Shown: in pieces, positions 54,440-64,000 of the stretch
Layout: the number at the start of each line of letters is the position of its first letter
How positions within the stretch are numbered: position 1 is the first letter of the stretch
NCBI RefSeq assembly: GCF_042445055.1
Contig: NZ_CP170341.1
Location: forward strand, 5,979-69,978
DNA length: 64,000 nucleotides
From: Falsihalocynthiibacter sp042445055
GTDB lineage: Bacteria; Pseudomonadota; Alphaproteobacteria; Rhodobacterales; Rhodobacteraceae
Reading direction: 5' to 3'
The notes under the pieces: model-generated
Told to the model about the DNA's origin: nothing
What the model saw: the letters and a program-made list of their open reading frames with translations, nothing else
Databases searched by the model: none
Translations under genes and position numbers: made by a program

Positions 54440-55266
54440 AGTTCAATCGTCCACGGAGGCGCGGTTCCTAGCAGATTTGCAAGGGCCTCTTTGTCGTTAT
54501 GAAAACGTTCCAGATGGGGGCGCAGGGCGTCGCGGTCGATGGGAGTCTTGCTCTTCTTGCTGGTATAGAGAAGGCGTTGCACCGTGGGGTTGGACTTAAC
54601 GGCGCTTACCAATTTCTGGCCTCTGATACGGCGCAAAAGCCAGCCCGTGTTGCGCAGCGTGCGTGTGAGTTGCGGAGATCGTGAGCTAGCGGCTGGGAGG
54701 ATTTGCGTATCGTAGGGGAGGTCAGAGAGGAACCGGATATCAAGTGCGTCGCATATTTCCGCGTAGTATGCGGCCGGGTCACCGGCCAGATCATCAAACC
54801 AAACCACGTGCAAACGATCGCGTCCGATGTGTTTAATCGCCTGCTCAAGGTGGGGCGCATAGCAAGAGTGATTTAACAGGTTTGGGTGTTCCGTTAGCGC
54901 CTGTGCAAGGGGAGCGTTCGTGGTGCCGATTTTGCGCAAATACTGATAGTGGGAAAGGGTCCTATCCACCGGATTGCGCAAGCAGATCAGACAACGCGCA
55001 TCAGCTGGGAGCGTTTTTCCGATCCGTTCAAGAGCGGTGTTGGAATAGAGGTAGTCGTGACAGATTTCGCCTGTGCGTCGCGCGTTTTGCGGCGGGAATT
55101 GTGCGTCATACCACTTCAGGCCGCGAGAATAATAGAGGTCGAAGAAGAAGAGCTCTTTGTTTGTAGCAAGGCAGACGTCGGGATGTTGGCGCAGGATGAA
55201 ATCAAGCCACGTCGAGCCGCATTTGGCCCCGCCGAGAAACAGGAAGTTTACGCGTGTTTCAGTCAT
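54436..55266 (-). CDS. Sulfotransferase
   Basis: It carries the PAPS 5'-phosphosulfate loop as LGGAKCGSTWLDFIL at the N-terminus and the 3'-phosphate motif region as CLICLRNPVDRTLSHYQYLR. These define a sulfotransferase of the heparan/carbohydrate type. Sulfated exopolysaccharide is common in marine bacteria and would be the expected product. The ATG at 55266 overlaps the end of the flippase gene by 8 bp and is chosen over an upstream ATG at 55278. Confidence 0.9.
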   Translation of the reverse strand: MTETRVNFLFLGGAKCGSTWLDFILRQHPDVCLATNKELFFFDLYYSRGLKWYDAQFPPQNARRTGEICHDYLYSNTALERIGKTLPADARCLICLRNPVDRTLSHYQYLRKIGTTNAPLAQALTEHPNLLNHSCYAPHLEQAIKHIGRDRLHVVWFDDLAGDPAAYYAEICDALDIRFLSDLPYDTQILPAASSRSPQLTRTLRNTGWLLRRIRGQKLVSAVKSNPTVQRLLYTSKKSKTPIDRDALRPHLERFHNDKEALANLLGTAPPWTIEL

Positions 55267-56557
55267 AGGCAGCCGCATGAGGTCTGCGTGAGAGAATGCC
55301 TGGAGCGATGTGGAGTTCGCGCAGGATGTAGCGATAGCAGAGCAGTTGCGTCGCGATCATATTGCCCGCGAGCATGGCGGCCGCGCCTGTTATTCCACCG
55401 ACGTAGATCGCAAGTGGCATGAGTGCCAGAAAGAGGCAGGTGATACGCGTGAGAATGCGAAAGTAAGGGCGCTCGTGCCCGGTTGTTTCCATGACCAATG
55501 CGGTCGGTCCCGAGAGTGCGGAGATGAGATAGCCGGCGCTTAGAATGAGGAGTGGGACATATGCCGCATCGAACCCCTCACCAAATAGGCGCAGGACGGG
55601 TTTGCCGAGCAGAGCAATAAGAATGAACCCCGCGATGGTTGGCAGAGCGATGGCGCGGGCGGCGGAGGTACAGATGTGTTGCAATCCGCTTTGATCGGTT
55701 TGGGCGAAGCTGCGGGCGATTCCGGAGGCTCCTGCCATATTCGCCGCCATCAAGAACAGCGACAGCACCATCGAAACACGCAGCGCGCTAAAGAAGGGGC
55801 CGGTCTCGGCGGGGGTGAGTATTACGCCAAGCATGACAACCGCCAAGTTCGGCCCCGCGCTTTTGACCATCGACACGCCCCAAAGGCCAAGGGAGGTGCG
55901 GTGCCAAAGCCGTGCCATGCTATCGGGGACGGGGAGAGGCGCGCGCAGGAGGCTGCGCATGGTTTTCTGGTGGGCCAGTTGGACAGCGGCGATAAACAAA
56001 AGGCTAAGCGTCATGATCGCGAGGGCGAGGGCGGCCGATGCATCGGTGCTGTTGGTCCAGATGAGCGCCCCTGCGGAAGCGATGACCGCAAGGCGCCAGA
56101 TGATGTCGCGCGGCACGAGGGCGGCGATCATGGTGTCATAGGCCCGCAGGAAATGCGCCTGAAATTCAGCAAGAGAGAGCGCAAGTGCGAGTGGCCCAGC
56201 CCACATGAGATAGCGCGCGTTGGAACCTGTCAGCAGAACCCATGCCGCAAGCGCCAGACAAAGCGCCACACCTCCCAGCAATATCCGTTGATACCCGAAC
56301 ATAAGCACCCCCCCAAGGGCCGCGTTATTGCCATCGGCGGTGTGGATTGAGGCATATTTCAGGACCAACGCGCGTTGTCCGAAGCTTCCGACCACAGAAA
56401 GCAAGGTCGCCAGGGAGAAGGCAAACCCCATTTGCCCGAAGGCGTCCGAAGGCAAGGCGCGTGCAAGGGCTAGGAACATCGCAAACGAAAGCCCTGCCGC
56501 GCTCGTTTTCACAACGAGGGCGATGATACTTTGGCGCAAGAAAGAGGATTTTATCAT
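55259..56557 (-). CDS. Wzx-type polysaccharide flippase
   Basis: A 432-residue protein with 12 or more hydrophobic helices. It begins IALVVKTSAAGLSFAMFLALA and continues FGQMGFAFSLATLLSVVGSFG, the usual start of the MATE-like oligosaccharide flippases that turn lipid-linked repeat units over the inner membrane. Its ATG overlaps the stop of the truncated glycosyltransferase frame in ATGA, and it runs into the sulfotransferase gene. It is part of the same operon. Confidence 0.9.
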   Translation of the reverse strand: MIKSSFLRQSIIALVVKTSAAGLSFAMFLALARALPSDAFGQMGFAFSLATLLSVVGSFGQRALVLKYASIHTADGNNAALGGVLMFGYQRILLGGVALCLALAAWVLLTGSNARYLMWAGPLALALSLAEFQAHFLRAYDTMIAALVPRDIIWRLAVIASAGALIWTNSTDASAALALAIMTLSLLFIAAVQLAHQKTMRSLLRAPLPVPDSMARLWHRTSLGLWGVSMVKSAGPNLAVVMLGVILTPAETGPFFSALRVSMVLSLFLMAANMAGASGIARSFAQTDQSGLQHICTSAARAIALPTIAGFILIALLGKPVLRLFGEGFDAAYVPLLILSAGYLISALSGPTALVMETTGHERPYFRILTRITCLFLALMPLAIYVGGITGAAAMLAGNMIATQLLCYRYILRELHIAPGILSRRPHAAAYD

Positions 56558-56811
56558 CGCGAGCCTGTCGGATTTTGCCAGTCGTTACCATGGGCGGCCA
56601 GCCGCGCCGTAACCCCATGTTTGAACGCATCTGAGCGGTAACAGGCGGCATGGGTGTGCAGGTGTGTTGGGTCAAGAACGTGGGTATAGCTTGTGGCGTC
56701 AGGGAACATTTTGCAGAGGGCTTCGAGTACTTTTTCGCCGCCGTGCGTACCGGCTATCCAATAGTGGATTATTGCGACGTTCTGGGGGTTCGCAGAACTG
56801 GAACTAGACAT
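56554..56811 (-). pseudogene. Truncated group-1 glycosyltransferase
   Basis: The first 50 or so residues match the N-terminus of a GT4-type glycosyltransferase: VAIIHYWIAGTHGGEKVLEALCKMFPDATSYTHVLDP. Only 85 codons remain, against about 380 in intact members, so the acceptor half and the whole donor-binding domain are missing. The residual frame ends in ATGA on the flippase start, as an intact operon gene would. This suggests an internal deletion that kept both ends. The start ATG is at 56811 with a weak GGGCG upstream. Confidence 0.75.
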
Positions 56812-57336
56812 CGGACGCCCTAAAAAACACTTATGACCTCTTTGGTTCTTGGGGCGGATACTGGCATGAAATTGCCTGTCTGTATACCGGTTGCACAGAT
56901 TGCAATTGAAAAGGGATATCAATAATGGCAGCGGGCCACGGTAAATTAGTAGTGTGCAATCGAATCGACGTTTATCCCGCCTTTGACGCTGCGTAAATTT
57001 TGAGCGATTTCTCCACAATTAGCTTTCAACAATGAGCAGCAATTCCCGCTATTGTTGTGAATTCGGGGATTGAGGTTGGGTGAATAACTACCGTGAGTTG
57101 AAAAAAGAGCCGAGGGCAATTTTTTCTTGATTATGAATTAAATCTTAACGCAGGCTGTTAACTACTTTGTTCAGATTACGACAAAATTACGACTTAATTT
57201 AGACAACTTTGCATATCTGAGCGACTTTGGCTCGCGTTTGACCAGCTTATTTCGCTCCCAAAAATTAATCAGTAAACCATGTTCCCTCGCAATTGATTTT
57301 TTGCGAGCTGGATATTGTGTACCCGGAGGAAGTCCT
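56812..57336. promoter_or_regulatory. Control region upstream of the giant secreted-protein gene
   Basis: 525 bp with no gene, AT-rich towards the right, between divergent transcription units. It holds an inverted repeat CAACAAT / ATTGTTG (57027-57033 and 57051-57057) with a 17-bp spacer. Two direct ATTACGAC copies at 57175 and 57186 are 11 bp apart, one helical turn. GGAGG at about 57325-57329 is the ribosome site of the giant gene. The regulator is unknown. Confidence 0.45.
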
Positions 57337-60300
57337 GTGGCCGTTACCAATAATTTCTCATCAAGTTCTCTCGTTTTAAATGGTGTTGTATCGCTGAGCC
57401 AGCCGACAGCACTTGTTTGGGGGCCGGACGGGCGGCTCTATGTGACCGAGGTTGATGGCGATGTGAAGGTTCTGACCATCGCGTTTGGCGATCCTGATCC
57501 ATCGGACGCGGATAATACGGCGCAGTTTTACGTTACCGATGCGGTGACGATTTCGGATGTTAAGTCCATCCCCAACAGCAATGACGACGGAAGCGATAGC
57601 AATCAGAGCAACCGTCAGGTCACGGGTATTGATGTCACGAACCAGTATGATGAGAACGGCGATCTGGTGATGATCGACGGGAAACCGGCGGTGACGATGT
57701 ATGTGACCTCCTCGGACAGTCGGATTGGCGCGGGCGGCAGCGGCAACGACGCTGGGCTGGATACGAACTCGGGTGTGATAACGAAGTTGACCCAGACAGG
57801 GCCAGACACTTGGGAGGCTGTCGACATCGTGCGCGGGCTTGCGCGTTCGGAGGAGAACCACGCGCTTAACGGTTTGGAAGTCATCCAAGAGGTTGATGCA
57901 GACGGTAAACTGGTGAGCGAGCGGTTGATCGTGGCCAATGGCGGTAACGCCAATACGGGTGCGCCTTCTAACAACTTTGCGGGTCAGCAAGAGCAGCCCT
58001 ATTCCGCGGCGATCCTTGAGGTGGATTTGGATGCGCTTAATGCGATGGATGTGCTGATCGATCCGAACTCTGGGCGCAGCTATGTTTATGATTTGCCCAC
58101 GCTAGATGATCCGACGCGTGCGGGTACGGATGACGGAAGTGATCCGTTTGGCGGAAACGATGGAATGAACTCGGCCAAGATCACCGAGGATAGCCCCGTT
58201 CAGATTTACTCCCCCGGTTATCGCAACGCATATGATGTCGAGGTCACGGATGATGGGCGCGTGTTCACCTATGATAATGGCGCCAACAACAACTGGGGTG
58301 GGCGTCCGGTGGGCGAGGCCGGCGATAACGGCACGACCGATTTTGCGCAGGCCCTCAATTATATCGCGCTGAACCTGAACAACGGCGAGGGCAACTCTAA
58401 CGACGATATCAACCTGATTAACTGGAATCCGTCCAACAAGGACCAGTTCCACGAAGTCACGCGCTCTGATGATCTGGATGGGCGTGATCTTTCTGATGGT
58501 GCGGGCGGGGCACAGACCTATATCAACGAGGATGGTCTGACGGTTGTTTATGGTGGCCACCCCAACCCGACGCGCGCAGAAGGATCACGCGCGGGTATTT
58601 TGTTTTCGCCCGGTGCGGGAACGGATGACGCTTATTTGCTGGTGTCTAACGAGGACAGCTATGGAAACGGCGGATTGTCTGACTATGAGGAGGTCATTGC
58701 TTGGCTGACCGAGGTTGAAAACGACAATGCCAACTATCCAACCAGCGGGATTTACGGCGCGGATGCGGGTGAGCTGACCAAGAAGGTTTTGGCCGTCACG
58801 CCCGGAGTTGCCTATGATATTTACGCGCAGCCAGACGGTAGCGCGCTTATTGTGCCAACGGGCGAAGCATCGCCCGGAGGAGAGTTCCTTGGCACAGCAG
58901 GACTTCCGGCCGACATCGCGGAAATTGTGGTTAACCCCAACCCGATTGAGGGTGATTACAAGGAAGCAGCCAAATTCGACGGCGCGCTTGATTCAGGTAA
59001 TGGGTCGATCAACGGTCTGACGGAATACACGTCTACGATCCTTGATGACGAAGAAGCCGGAATCAAAATGAGCGGCGCTATATTTGCAGCGTCCCTTAAC
59101 CAAGGCAGCCTGATTATTATGGGCCGCGAGGAAGACGGCACTGTTTCCAGTGGCTTGAACGCCCAAGGTTACGCGCTTGCGGATGACCGCACGACGCTTG
59201 ATGCAGGGGGCGGGCCGTTGGGCCTTGCGGCACTTGGCGATGATGTGAACGAGATGGGTTTGACCTCTCCTTTCCAAGGGTCGGTTTGGGCCGCTACGTA
59301 TAACCAGAACGGGCCGCTGATCGAAATATTCCAGCCAGCGAATGGCGCGGTATTGCTGGCGGGGTCTGATGTGTTGGATCCGCTCGACAATGACCTTGAT
59401 GGCGTTGGTGAAATCGAAGATCCGTTCGAGTTCAGCCCTGAAAACGGCTATGAGCTTGCGGCGGGCAATTCTATCGTTTTGGACTTCAATCCACAGAACA
59501 CAAACTTTCCGACTTCACTCGCGGGGACTGGTCTTCTTGGGGCGGCGCTTGATGGATCAACGCCAAATCAGGATGCCCAGACCGCCGCAGAGAACTTCTC
59601 GCCCGAAGAGCAGCAGGACGGGTTGTATGATATCGGCGGCAATGTTTTGCCCGGTGGGAATGCGCCGATTTTGCAGATCAAGAACGTTAAGGACGGCACC
59701 GTTGTGGGGGCGGCCAATACGGCGCGCGATGTGCTGCATACGGGTATTCGTCCAGATGAAGACGTGCAGCGTATTGTCGCCACGATGAATGCCAAGAACT
59801 GGCTGCCGGCGGCTAACGGAAGCGAGCAGGCAGGGCAGCTTACGGGGATGATCTTTAGTGACGGGACACAGTCCAACTTTGTCCGCGTGGTCTTTGGCTC
59901 TGTGAATGGCGCACCTGGAATCGAAGTGGGCTATGAGATTGGTGATGCAAATTACACCACGCTTGCGCAGATTGCGGTGCCCGGTCTTTCGGATGCGGGG
60001 GTTGATACGCTTGATCTGCGGCTTGAGATCGACATGGAGGACGGTTTTGCTGTCTCGGTGTTCTACAAATTGCAGGGCGAGGCGGATTTCACCGAAATTG
60101 CGCTGAACGACGGCACGCCCGGATTCTCATTGCCAGCAGGTGTTTTGCAAGATGTTCTGACGGGGAACCACACGATCGGGTCGGGTGCAACCGTGCTCAA
60201 CTCGGGCGCGGCGATCGGCTTCTTGGCTGAGGACACGGGTGGCGATGATGAGGGCGATGCGGGCTTTAACGGGCTGCTTGCTGTTGATTTCAACCGCCTC

Positions 60301-63300
60301 GAGATCGAAGCCATCGGCAACGAGATTGACGCATCCACAGCCGCGGAAGTGGGCCAGTCGGGCACAACGGGGCTTGATACAATCGTTTACGACGGGAGCG
60401 ACACAGACCTTGCGCCTCTCGCAGCGGATGTCGAGAATTTTGACGGCACGGGGTCGTCTGCGGATTACGCCGTTACGGGCAACGACAATGACAACGTGAT
60501 CAAGGTTGGTACAGGGGCCAACACGATCACAACGGGCGGCGGTTCAGACAGTATCGAAGGCACGCTGGAACAGTTGACGGGCGATACGATCACCGATTTC
60601 ACCTCTGACGATCAAGTCATCATCAACGGGGTTTCTGTTGCTGATCTCGATGTCACTTACCAAGCTGGTTCTGCCGTTGTTGTTATCAATGACGTGAATA
60701 CGATCACCTTTGATGGTCCTGATTTCGCTGACTTTAATGCCGCTGACGGGGATGATGTATTTACTTTTGAGGACTTCGAGGGCGGAGTCCGTTTGGTGAC
60801 CAAAGCCGCGCTAACACCTGTGATTGCGATCAGTTCGGGTGGTCCTGATGTGCTGGGCAAAACTGTGCGGGATCAAGTTGTGGACTTTATGTCCGACCTG
60901 CCAGGAGCGCCAAAAGTCGGTTTCGCAACCACCGGAAGTTATAACGACTATACCAATGCGAATGCCCAAAATCTGGATTTCCCAGATACCGATCTGGATG
61001 ATTTGCATGCTTATGAGCGGTCTGGAAACTTCGCTGTTTGGGGTTATGCGATTGATGTGCCCGATGGCGAATATTTGGTCGATATGTACTTTGCCGAGAT
61101 TTATCACGGGATTCAAAATGGCTCCGACCCCGACGACAAGCGTGTTTTCGACATCGAGATCGAAGGCCAGCTCGTTGAGGATGATTATGACATCATTGAT
61201 GATGCAGGTGGGGCTGGGATTGAGGTTCTTAAGACCTATCAAGTCACTGTCACTGATGGGGTCCTAAATCTCGATTTCATTAAAGAAGTTGACCAAGCCA
61301 AACTCTCTGGACTCGTTGTTTGGTCGCTCGGTGGTACATATGTTCCGCCAGCGGACGAAACCGTGCCAGAAATCGTCAGCATTGTTGTCGAAAACCCGCT
61401 GGCCGATCAGGACAGCCCGCGCGATGCGATCATCACCCTAGAGGATAATTCTGGCTTTGATGCCGCAGATTTCGCAGGGCTGGACGGGTCAGAATTGACG
61501 TTTTCCGACATTGTGCCGGAATCCGTGTCGGCTCCGACTGTCGAGATTTCGGCCAATGGTCTAACTGCTACGCTGACCTATGAGTTGCAGCCACCAAGCG
61601 GGTCTTGGCCCACAGGAGAGGGCGCGATCAGCATTGCAGCGGGTGCCTATACTGATGCTGCGGGCAATGCCACGGAGAGCGCGAGCAGCGCGTTCTTTGT
61701 CGAGCCGAACCTCGATAACCTGATCGCGGGGAATGTCGTTCTTGCCATTAACGTGGGCGCGACAACGAACACAATCGACGAGTCTTTGGACGGCGCGGAC
61801 AAGAACACCTATGGCGGTGCCATCACGGGTGACACGATCATCAATGGCATTGATTTGCAGGCGGATGATCCAAATTATTACACGCCAACCACGAAAACCG
61901 GCAGCAATATTGACGGTAAAGCTGGCGCCACGGGATCAAATACCGATCTGGATGGTTCTGCGCTTCATACGTACCGCGATGCGGCGAGTGGCTCGTTTAC
62001 GGCGCGCTATCCGATTGCTGATGGTGTCTATGTTGTCGAATTGTGGTTCGCCGAATTGTACCACACGACAGGTGGAAACCGTCAGGGCGACTATACGATT
62101 AACGGCGAAGTGCTCGCGTTGGACTTTGATGCGTTCACTGAGGCGGGGGGCGCTGATACGGCGGTCTCTATCACCAAGAACGTGATCGTTACTAATGGCG
62201 AGATTGTTATCGACGTGGCAGCCGACACAGGCGAGCCGGGTTGGAACGCGATTGTGATCTATGATGCGATACCGTCTGATTTGCCGCCAACCATATCGGT
62301 CGCAGACGTGAACGCCGTAGAAGGCAGCGACGCGACGATCACTTTCTCTCGGGTGGGTGATCTGAGTGAGGACGTCACGGTGACATATACGCTTACGCCC
62401 GACACGGCGGAGGCCGACGATTTCACCACGCCTGTAACTACCACCGCGACGATCCTTGCGGGGGAAACCAGCGTGAGCGTTGCAGTACCGATTACCGATG
62501 ACGAGGACGAAGAACCCGCCGAGACATTCACCGTCACGATTGACACGGTGACAAACACCTCCGCAAATGCCGTAATCGCGGGTGATGGCGGCACTGCTGT
62601 TGTGACCATCGCAGCCAGCGATAAATTGATGCAAGTCCCATCAGGTGGCGCGATTTTCAATCTGGATTTTGAAGGTGTCTCTGGTGAGGCAATCGCCGTT
62701 GGCGGATTTGATGATGCGCTGGGTCTGGGCGATACAGTGGACGAAGCCACCTCTGAGGTGACGGGTGGCAAACTTGTGGTGCAGACGGCCGAAGGCGACA
62801 TCAATGATGGCGCGGACAACGGCAGCATCAATGACTTTACCAAGATTGTTGATGTCAGCGACGCGGGGCTGAATGAGCTTTACCTCACGACGCGTTTTGA
62901 CAATCCGTTCACGGAGGCATTGCTTGAGTCACAGGGTATCACCGACGGCACGATCCCGAACTATGTCCAGCAGGGGATCGTATTCGGCACAGGTACGCAG
63001 GTCGCAGGCGAAATGGTCAAGCTGGTCTGGGGCGGGGTTGCCGCAGGCTCGACAGCGCCGGATGCATCGGGAATCCAGATGTGGACGAAAGGGTCCGGAG
63101 GTATCAACCAACAGGCCACAATCGCGCAGATGCTGGAGGCGGGCAAAGGGCTGTTTGATGTTGCCTCAATCGAAATGTCCTTGGAAATCAACAAGGCAGA
63201 CGGCACAGTTGGCCAATGGGTGACGCTCTTCGATGAGAATGGCGCGATCATAGGCGGAGTCCGTCCAACGGCCACCGATGGTTTCCACACCATCGCGCCG

Positions 63301-64000
63301 ACCGCGCTTCCGGCGGCAGTTCTTGCGAACATTGTTTCCACCACCGAGGACACACATTTCGGTGTGACGTCATCTGACAACAGCGCCCCCGTGGGCAGCT
63401 TTGGCAGCTTTGAAGTGTCGTGGGATTACCTGTCTCTTACCTCTCCGCAGGTGGCCATTGTTGAAGGCCCCGACGCGTATGACGGCGTATTATATGGCGA
63501 CTTCTCGGATGACGGGTTGGCCCCAACGGACTTGGGCGCATTTGCCAATGGTAGCAATCTGGTGACTTCTGAGCAGGTTGGCGATGACGAAGGCCCGCTG
63601 GGTCGCGACCGCGATTACTTCACGTTCGAAGTTCCCGAAGGTCAGGTTTTGTCGCAAATCGTTCTAACTGATTACAGCAACGAAGAGCCAACCGATGTTC
63701 AGGGCTTTATGGCGCTACAGGTTGGCACGCAAGTTACGACCGATCCCGTAACGGGCGCGGGACTTGGTGATTTGCTGGGTGCGTTGATCTACGGCGATGG
63801 AAACTTGGGGAACGATGTTCTTGCGCCGATGGCTGCGGGTGGGGAAATCCAAGAGGGCTTCTCGCTTCCTGGTTTTGATCTACCACTAGAGGCAGGAACC
63901 TATACGCTTTGGCTCAATCAGGGCGCGGATTTGCCGACGCTTACAACCTTTGATTTCGTTCTGATCGATCGTCCTGCGGATGTTGAACTGTCCATTGCGG
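57337..64000 (+). CDS. Giant secreted protein: propeller, malectin, Calx-beta; 3' end outside the window
   Basis: A GTG at 57337, 7 bp after GGAGG, opens a frame that stays open for 2,221 codons to the last base. Residues 20-560 look like a glucose/sorbosone-dehydrogenase-type beta-propeller (WGPDGRLYVTEVDGD; GYRNAYDVEVTDDGRVFTY). Then come an Asp-rich TSP3-like segment (about 681-700), an RTX-like stretch (about 1047-1100, GNDNDNVIKVGTGANTI), malectin domain 1 (1165-1331) and an Ig-like region. Malectin domain 2 (1467-1644), Calx-beta (1654-1742), a LamG-like sandwich and a PPC-like domain follow. There is no N-terminal signal peptide, consistent with type I export, whose transporter is encoded at 46,157. 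It probably binds matrix glycans. Confidence 0.9.
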   Translation, partial: MAVTNNFSSSSLVLNGVVSLSQPTALVWGPDGRLYVTEVDGDVKVLTIAFGDPDPSDADNTAQFYVTDAVTISDVKSIPNSNDDGSDSNQSNRQVTGIDVTNQYDENGDLVMIDGKPAVTMYVTSSDSRIGAGGSGNDAGLDTNSGVITKLTQTGPDTWEAVDIVRGLARSEENHALNGLEVIQEVDADGKLVSERLIVANGGNANTGAPSNNFAGQQEQPYSAAILEVDLDALNAMDVLIDPNSGRSYVYDLPTLDDPTRAGTDDGSDPFGGNDGMNSAKITEDSPVQIYSPGYRNAYDVEVTDDGRVFTYDNGANNNWGGRPVGEAGDNGTTDFAQALNYIALNLNNGEGNSNDDINLINWNPSNKDQFHEVTRSDDLDGRDLSDGAGGAQTYINEDGLTVVYGGHPNPTRAEGSRAGILFSPGAGTDDAYLLVSNEDSYGNGGLSDYEEVIAWLTEVENDNANYPTSGIYGADAGELTKKVLAVTPGVAYDIYAQPDGSALIVPTGEASPGGEFLGTAGLPADIAEIVVNPNPIEGDYKEAAKFDGALDSGNGSINGLTEYTSTILDDEEAGIKMSGAIFAASLNQGSLIIMGREEDGTVSSGLNAQGYALADDRTTLDAGGGPLGLAALGDDVNEMGLTSPFQGSVWAATYNQNGPLIEIFQPANGAVLLAGSDVLDPLDNDLDGVGEIEDPFEFSPENGYELAAGNSIVLDFNPQNTNFPTSLAGTGLLGAALDGSTPNQDAQTAAENFSPEEQQDGLYDIGGNVLPGGNAPILQIKNVKDGTVVGAANTARDVLHTGIRPDEDVQRIVATMNAKNWLPAANGSEQAGQLTGMIFSDGTQSNFVRVVFGSVNGAPGIEVGYEIGDANYTTLAQIAVPGLSDAGVDTLDLRLEIDMEDGFAVSVFYKLQGEADFTEIALNDGTPGFSLPAGVLQDVLTGNHTIGSGATVLNSGAAIGFLAEDTGGDDEGDAGFNGLLAVDFNRLEIEAIGNEIDASTAAEVGQSGTTGLDTIVYDGSDTDLAPLAADVENFDGTGSSADYAVTGNDNDNVIKVGTGANTITTGGGSDSIEGTLEQLTGDTITDFTSDDQVIINGVSVADLDVTYQAGSAVVVINDVNTITFDGPDFADFNAADGDDVFTFEDFEGGVRLVTKAALTPVIAISSGGPDVLGKTVRDQVVDFMSDLPGAPKVGFATTGSYNDYTNANAQNLDFPDTDLDDLHAYERSGNFAVWGYAIDVPDGEYLVDMYFAEIYHGIQNGSDPDDKRVFDIEIEGQLVEDDYDIIDDAGGAGIEVLKTYQVTVTDGVLNLDFIKEVDQAKLSGLVVWSLGGTYVPPADETVPEIVSIVVENPLADQDSPRDAIITLEDNSGFDAADFAGLDGSELTFSDIVPESVSAPTVEISANGLTATLTYELQPPSGSWPTGEGAISIAAGAYTDAAGNATESASSAFFVEPNLDNLIAGNVVLAINVGATTNTIDESLDGADKNTYGGAITGDTIINGIDLQADDPNYYTPTTKTGSNIDGKAGATGSNTDLDGSALHTYRDAASGSFTARYPIADGVYVVELWFAELYHTTGGNRQGDYTINGEVLALDFDAFTEAGGADTAVSITKNVIVTNGEIVIDVAADTGEPGWNAIVIYDAIPSDLPPTISVADVNAVEGSDATITFSRVGDLSEDVTVTYTLTPDTAEADDFTTPVTTTATILAGETSVSVAVPITDDEDEEPAETFTVTIDTVTNTSANAVIAGDGGTAVVTIAASDKLMQVPSGGAIFNLDFEGVSGEAIAVGGFDDALGLGDTVDEATSEVTGGKLVVQTAEGDINDGADNGSINDFTKIVDVSDAGLNELYLTTRFDNPFTEALLESQGITDGTIPNYVQQGIVFGTGTQVAGEMVKLVWGGVAAGSTAPDASGIQMWTKGSGGINQQATIAQMLEAGKGLFDVASIEMSLEINKADGTVGQWVTLFDENGAIIGGVRPTATDGFHTIAPTALPAAVLANIVSTTEDTHFGVTSSDNSAPVGSFGSFEVSWDYLSLTSPQVAIVEGPDAYDGVLYGDFSDDGLAPTDLGAFANGSNLVTSEQVGDDEGPLGRDRDYFTFEVPEGQVLSQIVLTDYSNEEPTDVQGFMALQVGTQVTTDPVTGAGLGDLLGALIYGDGNLGNDVLAPMAAGGEIQEGFSLPGFDLPLEAGTYTLWLNQGADLPTLTTFDFVLIDRPADVELSIA

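Noticed and set aside
57126..57165. CtrA-type site TTAA-N7-TTAA
   Set aside because: The two TTAA blocks are 9 bases apart rather than 7.
60477..60640. True RTX nonapeptide array
   Set aside because: Only one short, imperfect Gly/Asp-rich stretch is present, not a repeated GGxGxDxUx array, so it is described as RTX-like only.
1..64000. The left-edge and right-edge giant frames as one gene on a 64-kb circle
   Set aside because: If base 64000 joined base 1, the right-hand frame would enter the left sequence out of frame and meet a stop within about a dozen codons. They share TSP3-like and beta-sandwich parts but must be treated as separate or as windows of a larger replicon.

Overview
The window looks like a stretch of a plasmid or chromid from a marine alphaproteobacterium of the Rhodobacterales (Roseobacter group). 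The pointers are moderately GC-rich genes, a Rep_3-type initiator next to parAB, a PrtD/PrtE-type type I secretion pair, a solitary Hint-domain protein and a binding-protein-dependent sugar ABC operon. No rRNA, tRNA or CRISPR array was seen. The taxonomic placement is inferred from gene content, not from a marker gene.

Layout. 1-4,497: the 3' part of a giant extracellular repeat protein. 4,627-16,495: housekeeping and envelope genes (tex, a Fic protein with an AbiEi-like N-terminus, two small membrane proteins, MarC, a periplasmic HAD phosphatase, a Hint protein, a CDF metal transporter, a GlsB-like protein, a PliG-like protein, a META-domain protein, a GFA protein). 16,978-26,560: an accessory island with two DUF3604 paralogues around an outer-membrane barrel, an orphan membrane protein and a parvulin-HupE/UreJ operon. 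The second DUF3604 gene is split inside its signal-peptide codons by a decayed IS3-family element. 26,766-36,421: a glycoside locus with a Gfo/Idh/MocA-aldo/keto reductase fusion diverging from a LacI-type repressor gene, followed by an operon for a sugar ABC importer with an embedded GH2 beta-galactosidase. Two near-identical 22-bp palindromes mark the likely repressor operators. 36,541-39,785: PACE and EamA transporters and a divergent SDR/LysR pair.

39,782-44,031: the replication and partition module. A Rep_3 initiator and parAB face away from each other across a 560-bp region with about seven degenerate 16-bp iterons in both orientations, a DnaA-box-like site and an AT-rich stretch. Tryptophan 2,3-dioxygenase follows.

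44,935-64,000: an extracellular-matrix region. It holds a polytopic membrane protein, a type I secretion ABC transporter and its adaptor, a PPP-family phosphatase, a Wzz/BY-kinase co-polymerase, a priming sugar transferase, a polysaccharide pyruvyl transferase, a sulfotransferase, a Wzx-type flippase and a truncated glycosyltransferase. It ends with a gene of more than 2,200 codons that runs off the right edge and encodes a propeller-malectin-Calx-beta extracellular protein. The type I system is the obvious candidate exporter for such a protein, and the polysaccharide genes would make the matrix it sits in. Both links are inference.
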